From: DATBGS01 sp036557885
GTDB taxonomy: Bacteria > Chloroflexota > Ktedonobacteria > Ktedonobacterales > DATBGS01
Length of the DNA stretch: 64,000 nucleotides
Direction of reading: 5' to 3'
NCBI GenBank assembly: GCA_036557885.1
Contig: DATBGS010000140.1
Span: 1-64,000, forward strand
The notes below the pieces were generated by a model, which saw only the letters and a list, made by a program, of their open reading frames with translations, was not told where the DNA came from and ran no database searches. A program made the position numbers and the translations under genes. This document shows positions 1 through 8,940 of the stretch, in pieces. The stretch's first letter is position 1. Every line of letters starts with the position of its first letter.

Positions 1-183
1 GGCAGCATGGGGCCAAAGGTGCAGGCGGCGCTTGAGTTTCTGGAGAACGGCGGCAAAGCGGCGCTCATCACCACGCCCGAAACCATCGGGCGGGCGCTGG
101 CTGGCGAAACCGGCACCTGGATTCTGCCCGACGGCGCCAGCATGCCCGACTATGTGAAAAACACGGCTCATATGCAGCAATAG
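1..183 (+). CDS. Carbamate kinase, C-terminal 60 residues (gene cut by window edge)
   Basis: The open frame runs from the first base to TAG at 181-183. It reads GSMGPKVQAALEFLENGG, then an Ala/Leu-Ile strand and a Gly-Thr-W-I-L end, which matches the C-terminus of carbamate kinases (GSMGPKV-x-AA-x-x-F). These enzymes interconvert carbamoyl phosphate plus ADP and carbamate plus ATP. It ends 12 bases before a carbamoyltransferase gene. That pairing is typical of fermentative use of citrulline, oxamate or other carbamoyl compounds, where the transferase makes carbamoyl phosphate and the kinase makes ATP from it. The start lies outside the window. Confidence 0.85.
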   Translation, partial: GSMGPKVQAALEFLENGGKAALITTPETIGRALAGETGTWILPDGASMPDYVKNTAHMQQ

Positions 184-195
184 AAAGGACCATAT

Positions 196-1182
196 ATGAA
201 AACCAACCTGCGCGGGAAAGACTTCATCAGCACCCAGGAATGGACCAAAGAAGAACTAGAAACCGTCCTCTATCTGGCAAGCGATCTGAAAATGAAGTGG
301 GGGCTGGATGAGCCAACGCCTCTCCTGCGCGACAAAACGCTCTTTATGCTCTTTTTCTTCTCCTCCACGCGCACGCGCAACTCGTTTGAAGCAGGCATGA
401 CGCGGCTAGGCGGACACGCCATCTTCCTTGAGCCAGATAAAATGCAAATCTCGCATGGCGACACCCCCAAAGAGATTGGCAAGATTCTGGGGTCGTATGG
501 GCATGGCATCGCCATTCGCCACTGCGACTGGGGCGACGGCAATAAGTATCTGCGGGACGTTGCCGAGCACGCCAACATCCCCGTCATCAACATGCAGTGC
601 GATTGGTTCCACCCCTGCCAGGCAATGGCCGACCTGCTCACCGTTCAAGAGAAAAAGGGCGCCGACCTGCGCGGCAAAAAGGTAGTCATGTCCTGGGCCT
701 ATGCCAAGAGCTACACCAAGCCGCTCTCGCTGCCCGTCTCCGTCGTGCAACTCTTCACACAGTTTGGCGCGGATGTCACCCTGGCGCATCCTCCAGGCTT
801 TGAACTCATGCCCGAAGTCATCCGCGACGCCCAGGAAAACGCCGAGCGCATGGGTGGCCGCTTCGAGATTGTCCACGACATGGACGAGGCATTTGCCAAC
901 GCCGATGTCGTCTACCCCAAAAGCTGGGGGCCGCTTTACTCCATCCCAGACCCGCAAGAATCCGCTGAGGCCATCAAGCGCTACAACAATTGGATTTGCG
1001 ACGAGCGGCGCATGGCGCTGGCAAAGAAAGACGCCATCTATATGCACTGCCTGCCCGCAGATCGCGGCATCGAAGTCACCGACGCGGTGATTGACGGGCC
1101 GCAATCCGTCGTTTACGATCAGGCTGAGAACCGCATGCACGTTCAGAATGCGATCATGGCGCTGACAATGGGCGGGCGCTAA
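196..1182 (+). CDS. Knotted carbamoyltransferase (YgeW / N-acetylornithine transcarbamylase-like)
   Basis: 328 aa, ATG preceded by GAAAGGA. Carbamoyl-phosphate-binding motifs of the aspartate/ornithine carbamoyltransferase family are present: STRTRNSFEAGM near residue 57, FHPCQAMADLLT near 139, and HCLPADRG near 288. The second-substrate loop reads VVYPKSWGP instead of the D-x-x-x-SMG of ordinary ornithine transcarbamylases. VY(A/P)KSW is characteristic of the knotted branch (N-acetyl- or N-succinylornithine transcarbamylases and YgeW). The real acceptor is therefore probably not ornithine. It follows a carbamate kinase closely and shares the region with an SsnA-like amidohydrolase and a hydantoinase, much as E. 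coli ygeW sits near hyuA, ssnA and yqeA. The length is closer to AOTCase (about 340) than to YgeW (about 395). The acceptor cannot be assigned from sequence. Confidence 0.8.
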   Translation: MKTNLRGKDFISTQEWTKEELETVLYLASDLKMKWGLDEPTPLLRDKTLFMLFFFSSTRTRNSFEAGMTRLGGHAIFLEPDKMQISHGDTPKEIGKILGSYGHGIAIRHCDWGDGNKYLRDVAEHANIPVINMQCDWFHPCQAMADLLTVQEKKGADLRGKKVVMSWAYAKSYTKPLSLPVSVVQLFTQFGADVTLAHPPGFELMPEVIRDAQENAERMGGRFEIVHDMDEAFANADVVYPKSWGPLYSIPDPQESAEAIKRYNNWICDERRMALAKKDAIYMHCLPADRGIEVTDAVIDGPQSVVYDQAENRMHVQNAIMALTMGGR

Positions 1183-1208
1183 ATGCTCAAGAAAAGGGGT
1201 GTGCTGCC

Positions 1209-2075
1209 ATGCTGAAAGCCTGGGCACTCATCATCGTTGCCTATCTTGTTGCTGGGGCCGTCGCTTCTAGCGTTGGCTTCTGGCTGCATGCAGCCCACCC
1301 TCTGGTTATCCTTGGAGCAGCCGATTTCGCGGCAACAGTTGTGATCTTTCTCTTTAGCCTGGCACTGAAGAACTCAAGCTGGTATGACCCCTATTGGAGC
1401 GTCGTGCCGCCCTTCTTCGCTCTGTTCTGGCTGCTGCAACCTGGCTCAACGGGTTTCGCCTCGCTCCGGCATACACTCGTCTTCGTGCTCATTTGCCTCT
1501 GGGCGCTGCGGCTGACCGCTAACTGGGGCTACCAATGGCGGGGTATTCACTACGAGGACTGGCGCTACCAGGACATGCAGAAGCAGTATGGCCGCTTCTA
1601 CTGGCCCGTCAGCTTCCTGGGCATCCACCTGTTCCCAACCACCCTGGTGTTCCTGGGCTGCCTGGCCTTGTGGCCCGCGCTGGAACATGGCATGCAGCCT
1701 TTCAACTGGCTGGATGTCGTCGCGCTCATCGTCACCCTTGGAGCAATCACCATCGAAACTACCGCTGACCTCCAGATGCGCCACTTCAGGCGAGCGGCTC
1801 CCAAACCAGATCAGGTTATTCCTCCTGGCCTGTGGTTATATTCCAGACATCCCAACTACTTTGGCGAAGTCTCGTTCTGGTGGGGGCTTTTCTTGTTTGG
1901 CCTTGCCGCTGACCCGTCCTTCTGGTGGACTATCATTGGGCCACTTGCCATGCTTGCATTGTTCCTCTTCCTCAGCATTCCCTTGATGGAAAAGCACCTG
2001 CTGGCAAAGCGGCCAGGGTATGTTGAGTATCAACAGCAGGTTTCAGCGTTTGTGCCCTGGTTCACAAAGCAATAA
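1209..2075 (+). CDS. DUF1295 / steroid 5-alpha-reductase-like integral membrane protein
   Basis: 288 aa, strongly hydrophobic, with roughly seven predicted membrane segments. The C-terminal signature PGLWLYSRHPNYFGE followed by a W-rich helix is the hallmark of DUF1295 and related isoprenylcysteine methyltransferase/steroid-reductase fold proteins. In that fold the R-H-P-N-Y segment helps bind a nucleotide or S-adenosylmethionine cofactor. The substrate is unknown. The gene begins 26 bases after the carbamoyltransferase stop and could be co-transcribed with it, but no functional link is evident. AAGGGG lies upstream of the ATG. Confidence 0.8.
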   Translation: MLKAWALIIVAYLVAGAVASSVGFWLHAAHPLVILGAADFAATVVIFLFSLALKNSSWYDPYWSVVPPFFALFWLLQPGSTGFASLRHTLVFVLICLWALRLTANWGYQWRGIHYEDWRYQDMQKQYGRFYWPVSFLGIHLFPTTLVFLGCLALWPALEHGMQPFNWLDVVALIVTLGAITIETTADLQMRHFRRAAPKPDQVIPPGLWLYSRHPNYFGEVSFWWGLFLFGLAADPSFWWTIIGPLAMLALFLFLSIPLMEKHLLAKRPGYVEYQQQVSAFVPWFTKQ

Positions 2076-2126
2076 GGAGATTACTGTGCTCTGAGAGACA
2101 CAAGCATTATCAAAAGGGATGACTCC

Positions 2127-2924
2127 ATGCCAACTCTTTCCAGGTCACTTCATCAGCTTGGCTTTGCAGCGCATGTCATCCAGGGGATGAGTATCATCAA
2201 GCCCCCATTGTGCCATGTACCAGCGGGACCATTCTTGATGGGAAGCGACCCAGAGTATGACCGGCATACTGCCATTCGCTACGAGGTACCGCAGCATCTG
2301 GTAAGTATTGAAGCCTTCGAGGTTGGCAAATATCCTGTGACGGTAGCTGAGTATGCCTGTGCTGTACATGCCAATGCAGTACGTATGCCTCCAGTCAGCA
2401 TGGATATATGGTGGGACAAACAACTCAGGCATAAAAACTGTCCGGTTGTCTGTGTTTCATGGAGAGATGCTGTAGCTTATTGTTCGTGGCTAACAGCGCT
2501 TACGGGGGAGCAATGGAGACTACCAACTGAGGCGGAATGGGAAAAGGCGGCGCGTGGAACTGATGGGCGCATTTACCCTTGGGGCGATCAATGGGACCAG
2601 ACGAGAGCAAATACCGACGAGAACAGCATCCATCACATTGTGCCTATTGATGCTTACCCAAATAATGTCAGTCCATACAACGTAGTGGGTATGGTAGGAA
2701 ACATTTGGGAATGGTGCCATTCTCTGGCAGAGCCATATCCCTACAGAGCAGATGATGGGCGAGAAGATACTGAGGCCAATGGAAGACGGGTGCTACGTGG
2801 CGGCTCATGGGCTGAACCATTTACTATCACAAGGACCGCTTTTCGCTACGATGATGACACCAATTTTCCCCTCAGTCATGCAGGCTTCCGCCTCGTGAGG
2901 GGAATACAAACAGTAGGTAAGTAA
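2127..2924 (+). CDS. FGE/SUMF1-fold (formylglycine-generating-enzyme-like) protein without catalytic cysteines
   Basis: 265 aa. FGE-sulfatase domain motifs are clear: VPAGPFLMGS, E-V-P-Q-H, W-R-L-P-T-E-A-E-W-E-K-A-A-R-G, YPWGDQW, VGMVGNIWEWC, VLRGGSW and a terminal GFRLVRG. True formylglycine-generating enzymes have a cysteine pair just after the RGGSW block. Here that stretch reads AEPFTITRTAFR with no Cys, so oxidase activity is unlikely. Such FGE-fold proteins are often binding or regulatory modules. Base composition is visibly more AT-rich than the neighbours, and rarer codons are frequent, which suggests later acquisition. AAGGGA precedes the ATG at 2127; an internal ATG at 2187 is an alternative start. 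Confidence 0.8.
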   Translation: MPTLSRSLHQLGFAAHVIQGMSIIKPPLCHVPAGPFLMGSDPEYDRHTAIRYEVPQHLVSIEAFEVGKYPVTVAEYACAVHANAVRMPPVSMDIWWDKQLRHKNCPVVCVSWRDAVAYCSWLTALTGEQWRLPTEAEWEKAARGTDGRIYPWGDQWDQTRANTDENSIHHIVPIDAYPNNVSPYNVVGMVGNIWEWCHSLAEPYPYRADDGREDTEANGRRVLRGGSWAEPFTITRTAFRYDDDTNFPLSHAGFRLVRGIQTVGK

Positions 2925-2948
2925 GTGGTTCTGAAACGAGGAGGATTT

Positions 2949-4331
2949 ATGCTTTTACACAACACCACCATCATCACTGTTGACTCACAGCGCCACATCA
3001 TCACCGATGGCGCGCTGGTCGTTCAGAATGACCGCATTGTTGCCGTCGGCAAAGCGGCGGAGATTATAGAGCGCTACCCTGCTGAAGAGAAAGTAAATCT
3101 GGGCGGCAAAACGCTCATCCCTGGGCTGGTGGATACGCACGTGCATCTGGCGCAGGCACTCATTCGCGGCTGCGCCGACGATATGGAGCTTATCCAGTGG
3201 CTCTGTGATCGCGTCTGGGTGCTGCAAGGCAACTTCACCGAAGACGACGGCAGGGTCAGCGCGCAGCTGTGCATTGCCGAGATGCTGAAATCTGGCACCA
3301 CCACGTTTATTGAATCTATGCTGGCTGACCGTTATGGCTTTAGCGGCGTAGCTGAAGTCGTGCGCGAAAGCGGCATCCGTGCCTGCATCGGCAAGATCGT
3401 CATGGATATTGGCACCTACGCCACGCAGAGCAACGCCATGTATCCAGGCATGCGCGAAACCCGCGAGCAAAGTTTGCTGGGCGCGCTCAAGATGTACGAC
3501 CAGTGGAACGGCAAAGCCGATGGCCGCATTCGCGTCTGGTTTGGCCCGCGCACACCGGGCGGCGTCACCCCCGAACTCTACCGCGAAATGGTAGGCGAGG
3601 CCCGCAAGCGCGGCATGGGCATCACCATGCACCTTGCCGAAGTGGAGTCCGACAAAACCTATCTCAACGAAAATTACGGCCTGACGCCGGTTGACTTTGC
3701 CGAAAGCGTCGGCTTGCTGGGGCCAGATGTCGTTCTGGTGCATATGGTCTGGCTCACCCAGCCCGAACTGGAAAAGCTCGCCCGCACCGGCACACATGTC
3801 TCGCATAACCCATCATCTAACACCAAGCTGGCCTCTGGCGTCTGCAAAGTGCCGCAGATGCTGGCGGCGGGCGTCAACGTGGCGCTGGGCTGCGACGGTG
3901 GTCCGAGCAACAACGACTACGACCTCATCCGCGAGATGAAGCTGGCGGCCATCATCCACAAGGGCGTCACCCGCGACCCGCTGATCGTTCCTGCTGAAAC
4001 GGTGCTGGAGATGGCAACCATCAATGGCGCTAAAGCCGTTGGCATGGCTGATCAAATCGGCTCGCTGGAGGTAGGCAAAAAGGCCGATCTGGTCGTAATT
4101 GACTTTGACCGCCTGCACACCACGCCCAACCCCAACCCCATCTCCACGCTGGTCTACGCCGCAACAGGCGGCGAAGTGGACGCGGTGATGATTGATGGCA
4201 AATGGATGGTGCGCGGCCAGCAGTTGCTCACAATGGACGAAGAACAGGTGAAAGTCACCGCCCGCAAACACGCCGTAGACCTGTACAAGCGCGCGGGAAT
4301 TGAACTTAAACCACGATGGCCGGTGCTCTAA
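2949..4331 (+). CDS. Amidohydrolase, SsnA / TrzA / S-adenosylhomocysteine deaminase-like
   Basis: 460 aa from ATG 2949, chosen because GAGGAGG lies just upstream; a GTG at 2925 would add 8 residues. Metal ligands of the amidohydrolase fold are all present: D-T-H-V-H-L at the first strand, TMHLAE, VLVHMVW, and LGCDGG for the catalytic Asp. The block SHNPSSNTKLASG is typical of the deaminase/chlorohydrolase branch (TrzA, AtzB, methylthioadenosine/SAH deaminase, 8-oxoguanine deaminase, SsnA). It likely hydrolyses an amino group or a ring C-N bond of a purine- or triazine-like heterocycle with one Zn or Fe. Context with a carbamoyltransferase and hydantoinase favours SsnA-like purine breakdown, but the substrate is inferred only. 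Confidence 0.85.
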   Translation: MLLHNTTIITVDSQRHIITDGALVVQNDRIVAVGKAAEIIERYPAEEKVNLGGKTLIPGLVDTHVHLAQALIRGCADDMELIQWLCDRVWVLQGNFTEDDGRVSAQLCIAEMLKSGTTTFIESMLADRYGFSGVAEVVRESGIRACIGKIVMDIGTYATQSNAMYPGMRETREQSLLGALKMYDQWNGKADGRIRVWFGPRTPGGVTPELYREMVGEARKRGMGITMHLAEVESDKTYLNENYGLTPVDFAESVGLLGPDVVLVHMVWLTQPELEKLARTGTHVSHNPSSNTKLASGVCKVPQMLAAGVNVALGCDGGPSNNDYDLIREMKLAAIIHKGVTRDPLIVPAETVLEMATINGAKAVGMADQIGSLEVGKKADLVVIDFDRLHTTPNPNPISTLVYAATGGEVDAVMIDGKWMVRGQQLLTMDEEQVKVTARKHAVDLYKRAGIELKPRWPVL

Positions 4332-4346
4332 AAAGGATATATACCC

Positions 4347-5261
4347 ATGCCCTTTACCCATCGCCCTTACGCTGGCGAAAGCGACTATGGCAAAATGCGC
4401 GACCTGCTCATCCAGGCATATGCCCTGAACGGCCCACCCGACTATTGCTCGGTGGGCGAACTGGATTGGTGGCGCTGGGGTCCAGGCGGCGCCAGCGGAA
4501 AGACCGAGCTTGTCGAGCTTTGGTGGGATGAGCAAAACAAACTGGCTGGCATGGCCTGGCCCGATGCCACCTGGGGCAGCGATGTCACCCTTGATCTGCT
4601 GATTCACCCCGCATACCCAGAAGTCATAGATGCCATGCTGACATGGGCGGAGAAACACCAGCGTTTGGCAAAGGGCGAAGCCCCACTTCAGCTTTCAACC
4701 TGGGCCTTCACCAGCGATCAGAAACGCACCACGCTTTTACGGCTGCACAACTATGCCCCTGGACAGAAGGCGTATATGTTTATGGGCCGTGATCTGGCTG
4801 GCGAACTTCCCGCGCCGCCGCTCCCGTCTGGCTATGCCATCCGCCATGTACAGGGCGAAGCGGATTTTCCAGAGCGCGTGGAAGTGCACCGCGATGCCTT
4901 CGCGCCCTCGCGCCTGACGGTGGACATCTATCGCAAACTCGCCGCAGAAGCGCCAACCTATCACCCGGAGCTTGATCTGGTAGTGGTTGCCCCCGACGAC
5001 ACGTTTGCCGCGTACTGCCTGGTCTGGTTTGATGCCGTCAACAAGATTGGCGTCTTTGAGCCGGTGGGCTGTTACTCTGCGCATCGGCGCAAGGGGCTGA
5101 CCAAAGCCGTCATGGTTGAGGGGTTGCGTCGCTTGCAGACGTTAGGAGCAACGCGGGCATTCGTCAACACGCTGCGCGGCGAGCCAGCCGCCAACACGCT
5201 CTACAAGTCAGTTGGCTTTGAGCGCGTAGATGACAGCGAGCAGTGGAAGAAAGTAATCTGA
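4347..5261 (+). CDS. GNAT-family N-acetyltransferase, two-domain
   Basis: 304 aa, AAAGGATAT upstream of ATG. Two GNAT-like halves can be recognised. The C-terminal one carries the acetyl-CoA-binding strand and loop (V-G-C-Y-S-A-H-R-R-K-G-L-T-K-A-V) and a following G-A-T-R-A-F-V-N-T strand near residues 240-290. The N-terminal half (about 1-140) keeps only a degenerate version. The acceptor is unknown. It follows the amidohydrolase by 15 bases and abuts the nucleotidyltransferase downstream, so the three are probably one transcript. Confidence 0.75.
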   Translation: MPFTHRPYAGESDYGKMRDLLIQAYALNGPPDYCSVGELDWWRWGPGGASGKTELVELWWDEQNKLAGMAWPDATWGSDVTLDLLIHPAYPEVIDAMLTWAEKHQRLAKGEAPLQLSTWAFTSDQKRTTLLRLHNYAPGQKAYMFMGRDLAGELPAPPLPSGYAIRHVQGEADFPERVEVHRDAFAPSRLTVDIYRKLAAEAPTYHPELDLVVVAPDDTFAAYCLVWFDAVNKIGVFEPVGCYSAHRRKGLTKAVMVEGLRRLQTLGATRAFVNTLRGEPAANTLYKSVGFERVDDSEQWKKVI

Positions 5262-5262
5262 G

Positions 5263-6039
5263 ATGCTGGAGGAAGCGGTCTTTACACAATTGATAGAGCG
5301 CATCCGCGCAGACGAGCCGGACACGCTCGCTATCGTGCTGCATGGCAGCTATGCGCGTGGCACTGCTGGCCGGTACAGCGACGTTGATCTGGATGTGATA
5401 CTAGACAGCCAGCCCAAGATTGGCTACATGACCTTGCTGCTTGAGCAGGAGCGGGGAAGGCTGCTGCATGTCACCATCGGCTTTCGCCTCTGGACGGCCT
5501 GGCAAGTCAAAAAGCAGGCACCGGCAAAGTGGTCTTTCTCGCTGCCAGTGCGCGAGCCGATTCGTATCCTCTGGTCAGTTCCAGAACTCACCCGGCAGCA
5601 GCTTGAGGCAACGTATATCCAACCAGCAGGCACAGAAGAAACCGAAGATTTTCTGGAGTTTGCCAGCAAAGTGAAAAATGCGTATCTCACTGGCGACGAG
5701 CTTTGCCTGCGCCTGGCCGCCCACAACCTGGCGGAATTGTGCCCTTCCCTGCTTGGCCCGATGAACCAGGTTGAGCCGGTCAGCACCCAATGTGAAGCGC
5801 TCAAAACGATGCTCAGCTTCTCTGTTGCGCCATCACACTACCGGGAAGATATGCTGATCTGCCTGGGGCTTTCAGGAAGCGCCACAACCATTGCCGATGT
5901 CTACAAGAGCGCGCTGCGGCTGGCGCGTGGTACGCTGGCACTGGTGCAGGCCAACCCGCTGGCAATCACCCCTGAAACCTCGCCCTACATTGCGCAATAC
6001 CTGGAGGATGGAAGTCTCTTGCAGTATCTAGAACAATGA
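5263..6039 (+). CDS. Nucleotidyltransferase-domain protein (MNT/antibiotic-resistance type)
   Basis: 258 aa. Residues about 20-45 contain LHGSYARGTAGRYSDVDLDV, the hG[GS]-x(9-13)-D-x-D active-site signature of the polymerase-beta-like nucleotidyltransferase superfamily. The remainder is alpha-helical, as in aminoglycoside adenylyltransferase-like proteins and MNT toxin-neutralising proteins. The start follows the previous stop by one base, consistent with translational coupling. No HEPN partner is adjacent, so a classic MNT/HEPN toxin-antitoxin pair is not supported. The target nucleotide and acceptor are unknown. Confidence 0.75.
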   Translation: MLEEAVFTQLIERIRADEPDTLAIVLHGSYARGTAGRYSDVDLDVILDSQPKIGYMTLLLEQERGRLLHVTIGFRLWTAWQVKKQAPAKWSFSLPVREPIRILWSVPELTRQQLEATYIQPAGTEETEDFLEFASKVKNAYLTGDELCLRLAAHNLAELCPSLLGPMNQVEPVSTQCEALKTMLSFSVAPSHYREDMLICLGLSGSATTIADVYKSALRLARGTLALVQANPLAITPETSPYIAQYLEDGSLLQYLEQ

Positions 6040-6078
6040 CAACAGCCATAACAGCCAAATAAAGGAGCTTTCGGCCCT

Positions 6079-6807
6079 ATGAACCCGTCACCTCCAAACC
6101 CCACTCCCTTTCAATACGGCTGGTGGTCGTTTGACCTCGGAGAATATCGCCCCTGCAACGGCACCTACTGCTTCTATCCCTATGAAAGCCTGCCGCCCAT
6201 CCCAGATGCGCAATTTACCGGCAAACTGGAATGGCTGGGGCCGCTGAAGCAGGACATTGATGCCCTCATGCAAGCCTATCGCAATGCAGCGGGAACGGTG
6301 AAAGGCACCAAACCACAATTGCAAAAGATCATCGCTTCTGCACAAGAGTTAGGGCTAACGCTGCCCGAAGCATACATACGCCTGATGGCCTCGTCCGAAC
6401 TTCAAGACCGCATTCCCTCCTGCACCGCCTGCGAGTTTCGGATAGCGAAAGAGATTGTGCCCTGCCCAACCAGCGAAGACGGCTATCTCATCCCCTTCCT
6501 CAACGACCAGCAGGATGTATTATTGTGGTATCTCTACCTCACGCCCAAAGGGGAAGCATGCGTGCTCGTCTCGCCCTATGAGCTTGAGGCAATAAAGCTG
6601 GCGGAGAGAGAGCCAGAAAACGCCGAAAAGTGGCGCCAGGCCATTCTCAACAACACCCAGGTCTGCGCCTCATCGTTTGAAGCCTTTGTCTATCGCTTCT
6701 GGCTGGAAAACGTGCTCTGGTTCAATGCCAACGAGGGTGAGGGTTCGCTCACCGAAGACCAGCAGCGCTATCTTGCCCACTATCAGTCAGAGCAATCCAA
6801 CCAGTAA
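6079..6807 (+). CDS. Hypothetical protein, possibly SMI1/KNR4 (SUKH)-like
   Basis: 242 aa, AAAGGAGC upstream of the ATG. The middle segment L-P-E-A-Y-I-R-L-M-A followed by a Gly-poor beta region (D-G-Y-L-I-P-F-L-N-D-Q-Q-D, then L-L-W-Y-L-Y-L) resembles the start of SUKH/SMI1-KNR4 domains (LP-x-x-Y-x-x-hh and a strand containing hhxDQQ). SUKH proteins are often immunity or binding proteins, but no toxin is visible nearby. The N-terminal 30 residues are Pro- and Trp-rich. No function is assigned. Confidence 0.55.
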   Translation: MNPSPPNPTPFQYGWWSFDLGEYRPCNGTYCFYPYESLPPIPDAQFTGKLEWLGPLKQDIDALMQAYRNAAGTVKGTKPQLQKIIASAQELGLTLPEAYIRLMASSELQDRIPSCTACEFRIAKEIVPCPTSEDGYLIPFLNDQQDVLLWYLYLTPKGEACVLVSPYELEAIKLAEREPENAEKWRQAILNNTQVCASSFEAFVYRFWLENVLWFNANEGEGSLTEDQQRYLAHYQSEQSNQ

Positions 6808-6834
6808 TACTGGAATATTCAAGGAGCGCGCCCG

Positions 6835-8217
6835 ATGTCCAAAACACTCATTCGTAACGGCCATCTGGTCACGGCTGCCGATGACTACACCGCAGACATT
6901 CTGATAGACGGTGAGCGTATCGTTGCCATCGGGCAAGACTTGACCGCCTTTGCCGAGGGCGCCCGCGTGCTGGATGCGTCGGATAAATACGTCTTCCCCG
7001 GCGCGGTGGATGTGCATACCCATCTCGATCTGCCCCTGCCGCTCACGCATTCCTCGGACGATTTCGCCACCGGCACGATTGCGGCGGCCTGCGGCGGCAC
7101 CACCACGATCATAGATTTCGCTAACCAGTATCGCGGGCAAACGCTGGCCTACGCGCTGGAAACCTGGCATGGCAAGGCGCAGGGCAAAGCCGCCATTGAT
7201 TATGGCTTCCATATCACCATCACCGATCTGAGCAGCGCGCCAGAGCATTCGCTGGCTGATCTGGTGCGCGAGGGCGTCACCAGCATCAAGCTGCTCATGG
7301 CCTATCCCGATACCTTCATGGTGGACGATGAAACCATCTACAAAGTGCTGCGCCGCTCGGCGGACCTGGGCACGCTCGTCTGTGTCCACGCCGAAAATGG
7401 CTGCGTGATTGACCTGCTGGTGCGCGAAGCCGTCGCCGCCGGGCAGACCGGCCCGGCGCATCACGCGCACACGCGCCCGGCCATGCTGGAGGGCGAAGCC
7501 ACCGAACGCGCAATCACGCTGGCGAAGCTGGCAGGAGCGCCCGTCTACATCGTCCACGTCAGTTGCGCCGCCGCGCTGGATAAAATCATCCAGGCGCGGG
7601 CGCGAGGCGAGCCGGTCTGGGCCGAAACCTGCCCGCAGTACCTCTTCCTCTCCGAAGAGAAATACGACCTGCCCGACTTCGAGGCCGCCAAATACGTCTG
7701 CACGCCACCGCTGCGCAAGCAGACCGATGCCGCCGCGCTCTGGGCCGCGCTGGAGCGTGGCGACCTGGATGCCGTCTCTACCGATCACTGCCCCTTCTAC
7801 TTCAAGGGTCAAAAAGACCTGGGGCGCAACGACTTCTCCAAGATTCCCAACGGCCTGCCAGGGATTGAAACGCGCGTGGGGCTGATCTACACTGGAGGTG
7901 TTGGCGGCAAGCGCTTTGATCTTCAGCACTTTGTTGATCTGGTCGCCACGCGCCCGGCCAAGCTCTTTGGCCTCTACCCGCGTAAGGGCACCATTGCGGT
8001 TGGCAGCGATGCTGATCTCGTGCTTTTTGACCCCAACCGCGAAGAAGTGCTCAGCGCCGCCACGCACCATATGCACGTGGACTACAATCCTTACGAGGGC
8101 ACCAAAATCAACGGCTCGGTGCGCACCGTCCTCTTGCGCGGCGAAGTCATTGTCGAGGAAGGCACATTTATTGGCCGCGCCGGAAACGGGCGCTTTCTCA
8201 AACGAGCAACCTTGTAG
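6835..8217 (+). CDS. hydA: D-hydantoinase / dihydropyrimidinase
   Basis: 460 aa, AAGGAGCG upstream of the ATG, full length for the family. The N-terminal metal motif is GAVDVHTHLDLP. The lysine that is carboxylated to bridge the two metals is in GVTSIKLLMAYP near residue 150. Further metal ligands lie in VCVHAENG and YIVHVSC, and the catalytic Asp in VSTDHCPF. Family enzymes open cyclic diamides (5,6-dihydropyrimidines, hydantoins) to N-carbamoyl amino acids. With a carbamoyltransferase and carbamate kinase upstream, it fits a route releasing carbamoyl groups from pyrimidine- or purine-derived ring compounds. No N-carbamoyl amino acid hydrolase is visible in the window. Confidence 0.9.
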   Translation: MSKTLIRNGHLVTAADDYTADILIDGERIVAIGQDLTAFAEGARVLDASDKYVFPGAVDVHTHLDLPLPLTHSSDDFATGTIAAACGGTTTIIDFANQYRGQTLAYALETWHGKAQGKAAIDYGFHITITDLSSAPEHSLADLVREGVTSIKLLMAYPDTFMVDDETIYKVLRRSADLGTLVCVHAENGCVIDLLVREAVAAGQTGPAHHAHTRPAMLEGEATERAITLAKLAGAPVYIVHVSCAAALDKIIQARARGEPVWAETCPQYLFLSEEKYDLPDFEAAKYVCTPPLRKQTDAAALWAALERGDLDAVSTDHCPFYFKGQKDLGRNDFSKIPNGLPGIETRVGLIYTGGVGGKRFDLQHFVDLVATRPAKLFGLYPRKGTIAVGSDADLVLFDPNREEVLSAATHHMHVDYNPYEGTKINGSVRTVLLRGEVIVEEGTFIGRAGNGRFLKRATL

Positions 8218-8235
8218 CACAGAAAAGGAGTGCAG

Positions 8236-8940
8236 ATGAGCATTGTAGCAGAAACGGTTTCGGTTCCGGTCAGCGCGGGCCAGATGGAGGGCTATCTGGC
8301 GCGGCCAGAGGGCGATGGGCCATTCCCCGGCGTGGTCGTCATTCACGAAGCCTTTGGCCTCAACGAAAACATCAAAGACATCACCCGCCGCTTTGCCAAC
8401 GAAGGCTACGCGGCGCTGGCCGTAGACCTGTTCCGGGGCCGCAACAAGATCATGTGCATGTTCCGCTTCTTTGGCAGTATGCGCTCCAACCCGCTTGAGC
8501 ACGAAGGCATCCAGAACCTCAAAGCCTCGCTCACCTTTCTCAGCGAGCAATCCTTTGCCGATGCCAACCGCATTGGCGCGGTTGGCTACTGCATGGGCGG
8601 GAGCTTTGCCGTCGCCTGGGCCTGCGCCGATGATCGGCTGAAAGCCATCGCGCCGTACTATGGGCAAAACCCGCCGCTGGAAGCCGTCAAGCGTGCCTGC
8701 CCGGTGGTTGGCTCCTACCCCAGCAACGACTTCACCGCCAAGGCTGGAGACAGGCTAGACCAGGCGCTCACGCAGTACAACATCCCTCACGACATCAAGA
8801 TATACCCCGGCGCAAAGCACTCATTCTTTAACGATACCAGCCGCAACCACAATGCCGACGCTGCCCAGGACTCCTGGCAGCGCGTGCTGGCTTTCTTCAA
8901 GGAACATCTTGCTGAGCAGAAAAGAGAAGCCAATGCTTAA
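8236..8940 (+). CDS. Dienelactone hydrolase-family alpha/beta hydrolase
   Basis: 234 aa from ATG 8236, with AAAAGGAG five bases upstream; a GTG at 8230 is part of that ribosome site. DLH-family marks are VVVIHEAFGLNENIKD, VDLFRGR, the Cys nucleophile in GYCMGG (Cys119) and the His in GAKHSFFND near the C-terminus. These are cytosolic esterases/lactonases using Cys-His-Asp. Its stop overlaps the start of the next gene by 8 bases, so it is translated together with threonine synthase. The substrate cannot be inferred. Confidence 0.85.
   Translation: MSIVAETVSVPVSAGQMEGYLARPEGDGPFPGVVVIHEAFGLNENIKDITRRFANEGYAALAVDLFRGRNKIMCMFRFFGSMRSNPLEHEGIQNLKASLTFLSEQSFADANRIGAVGYCMGGSFAVAWACADDRLKAIAPYYGQNPPLEAVKRACPVVGSYPSNDFTAKAGDRLDQALTQYNIPHDIKIYPGAKHSFFNDTSRNHNADAAQDSWQRVLAFFKEHLAEQKREANA

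Noticed and set aside
406..1227. Long antisense open frames over the carbamoyltransferase and other genes
   Set aside because: High-GC third positions create long opposite-strand frames; none shows family motifs or ribosome sites.
5263..6039. MNT/HEPN toxin-antitoxin pair
   Set aside because: The nucleotidyltransferase has no adjacent HEPN-domain gene; neighbours are a GNAT and a SUKH-like protein.
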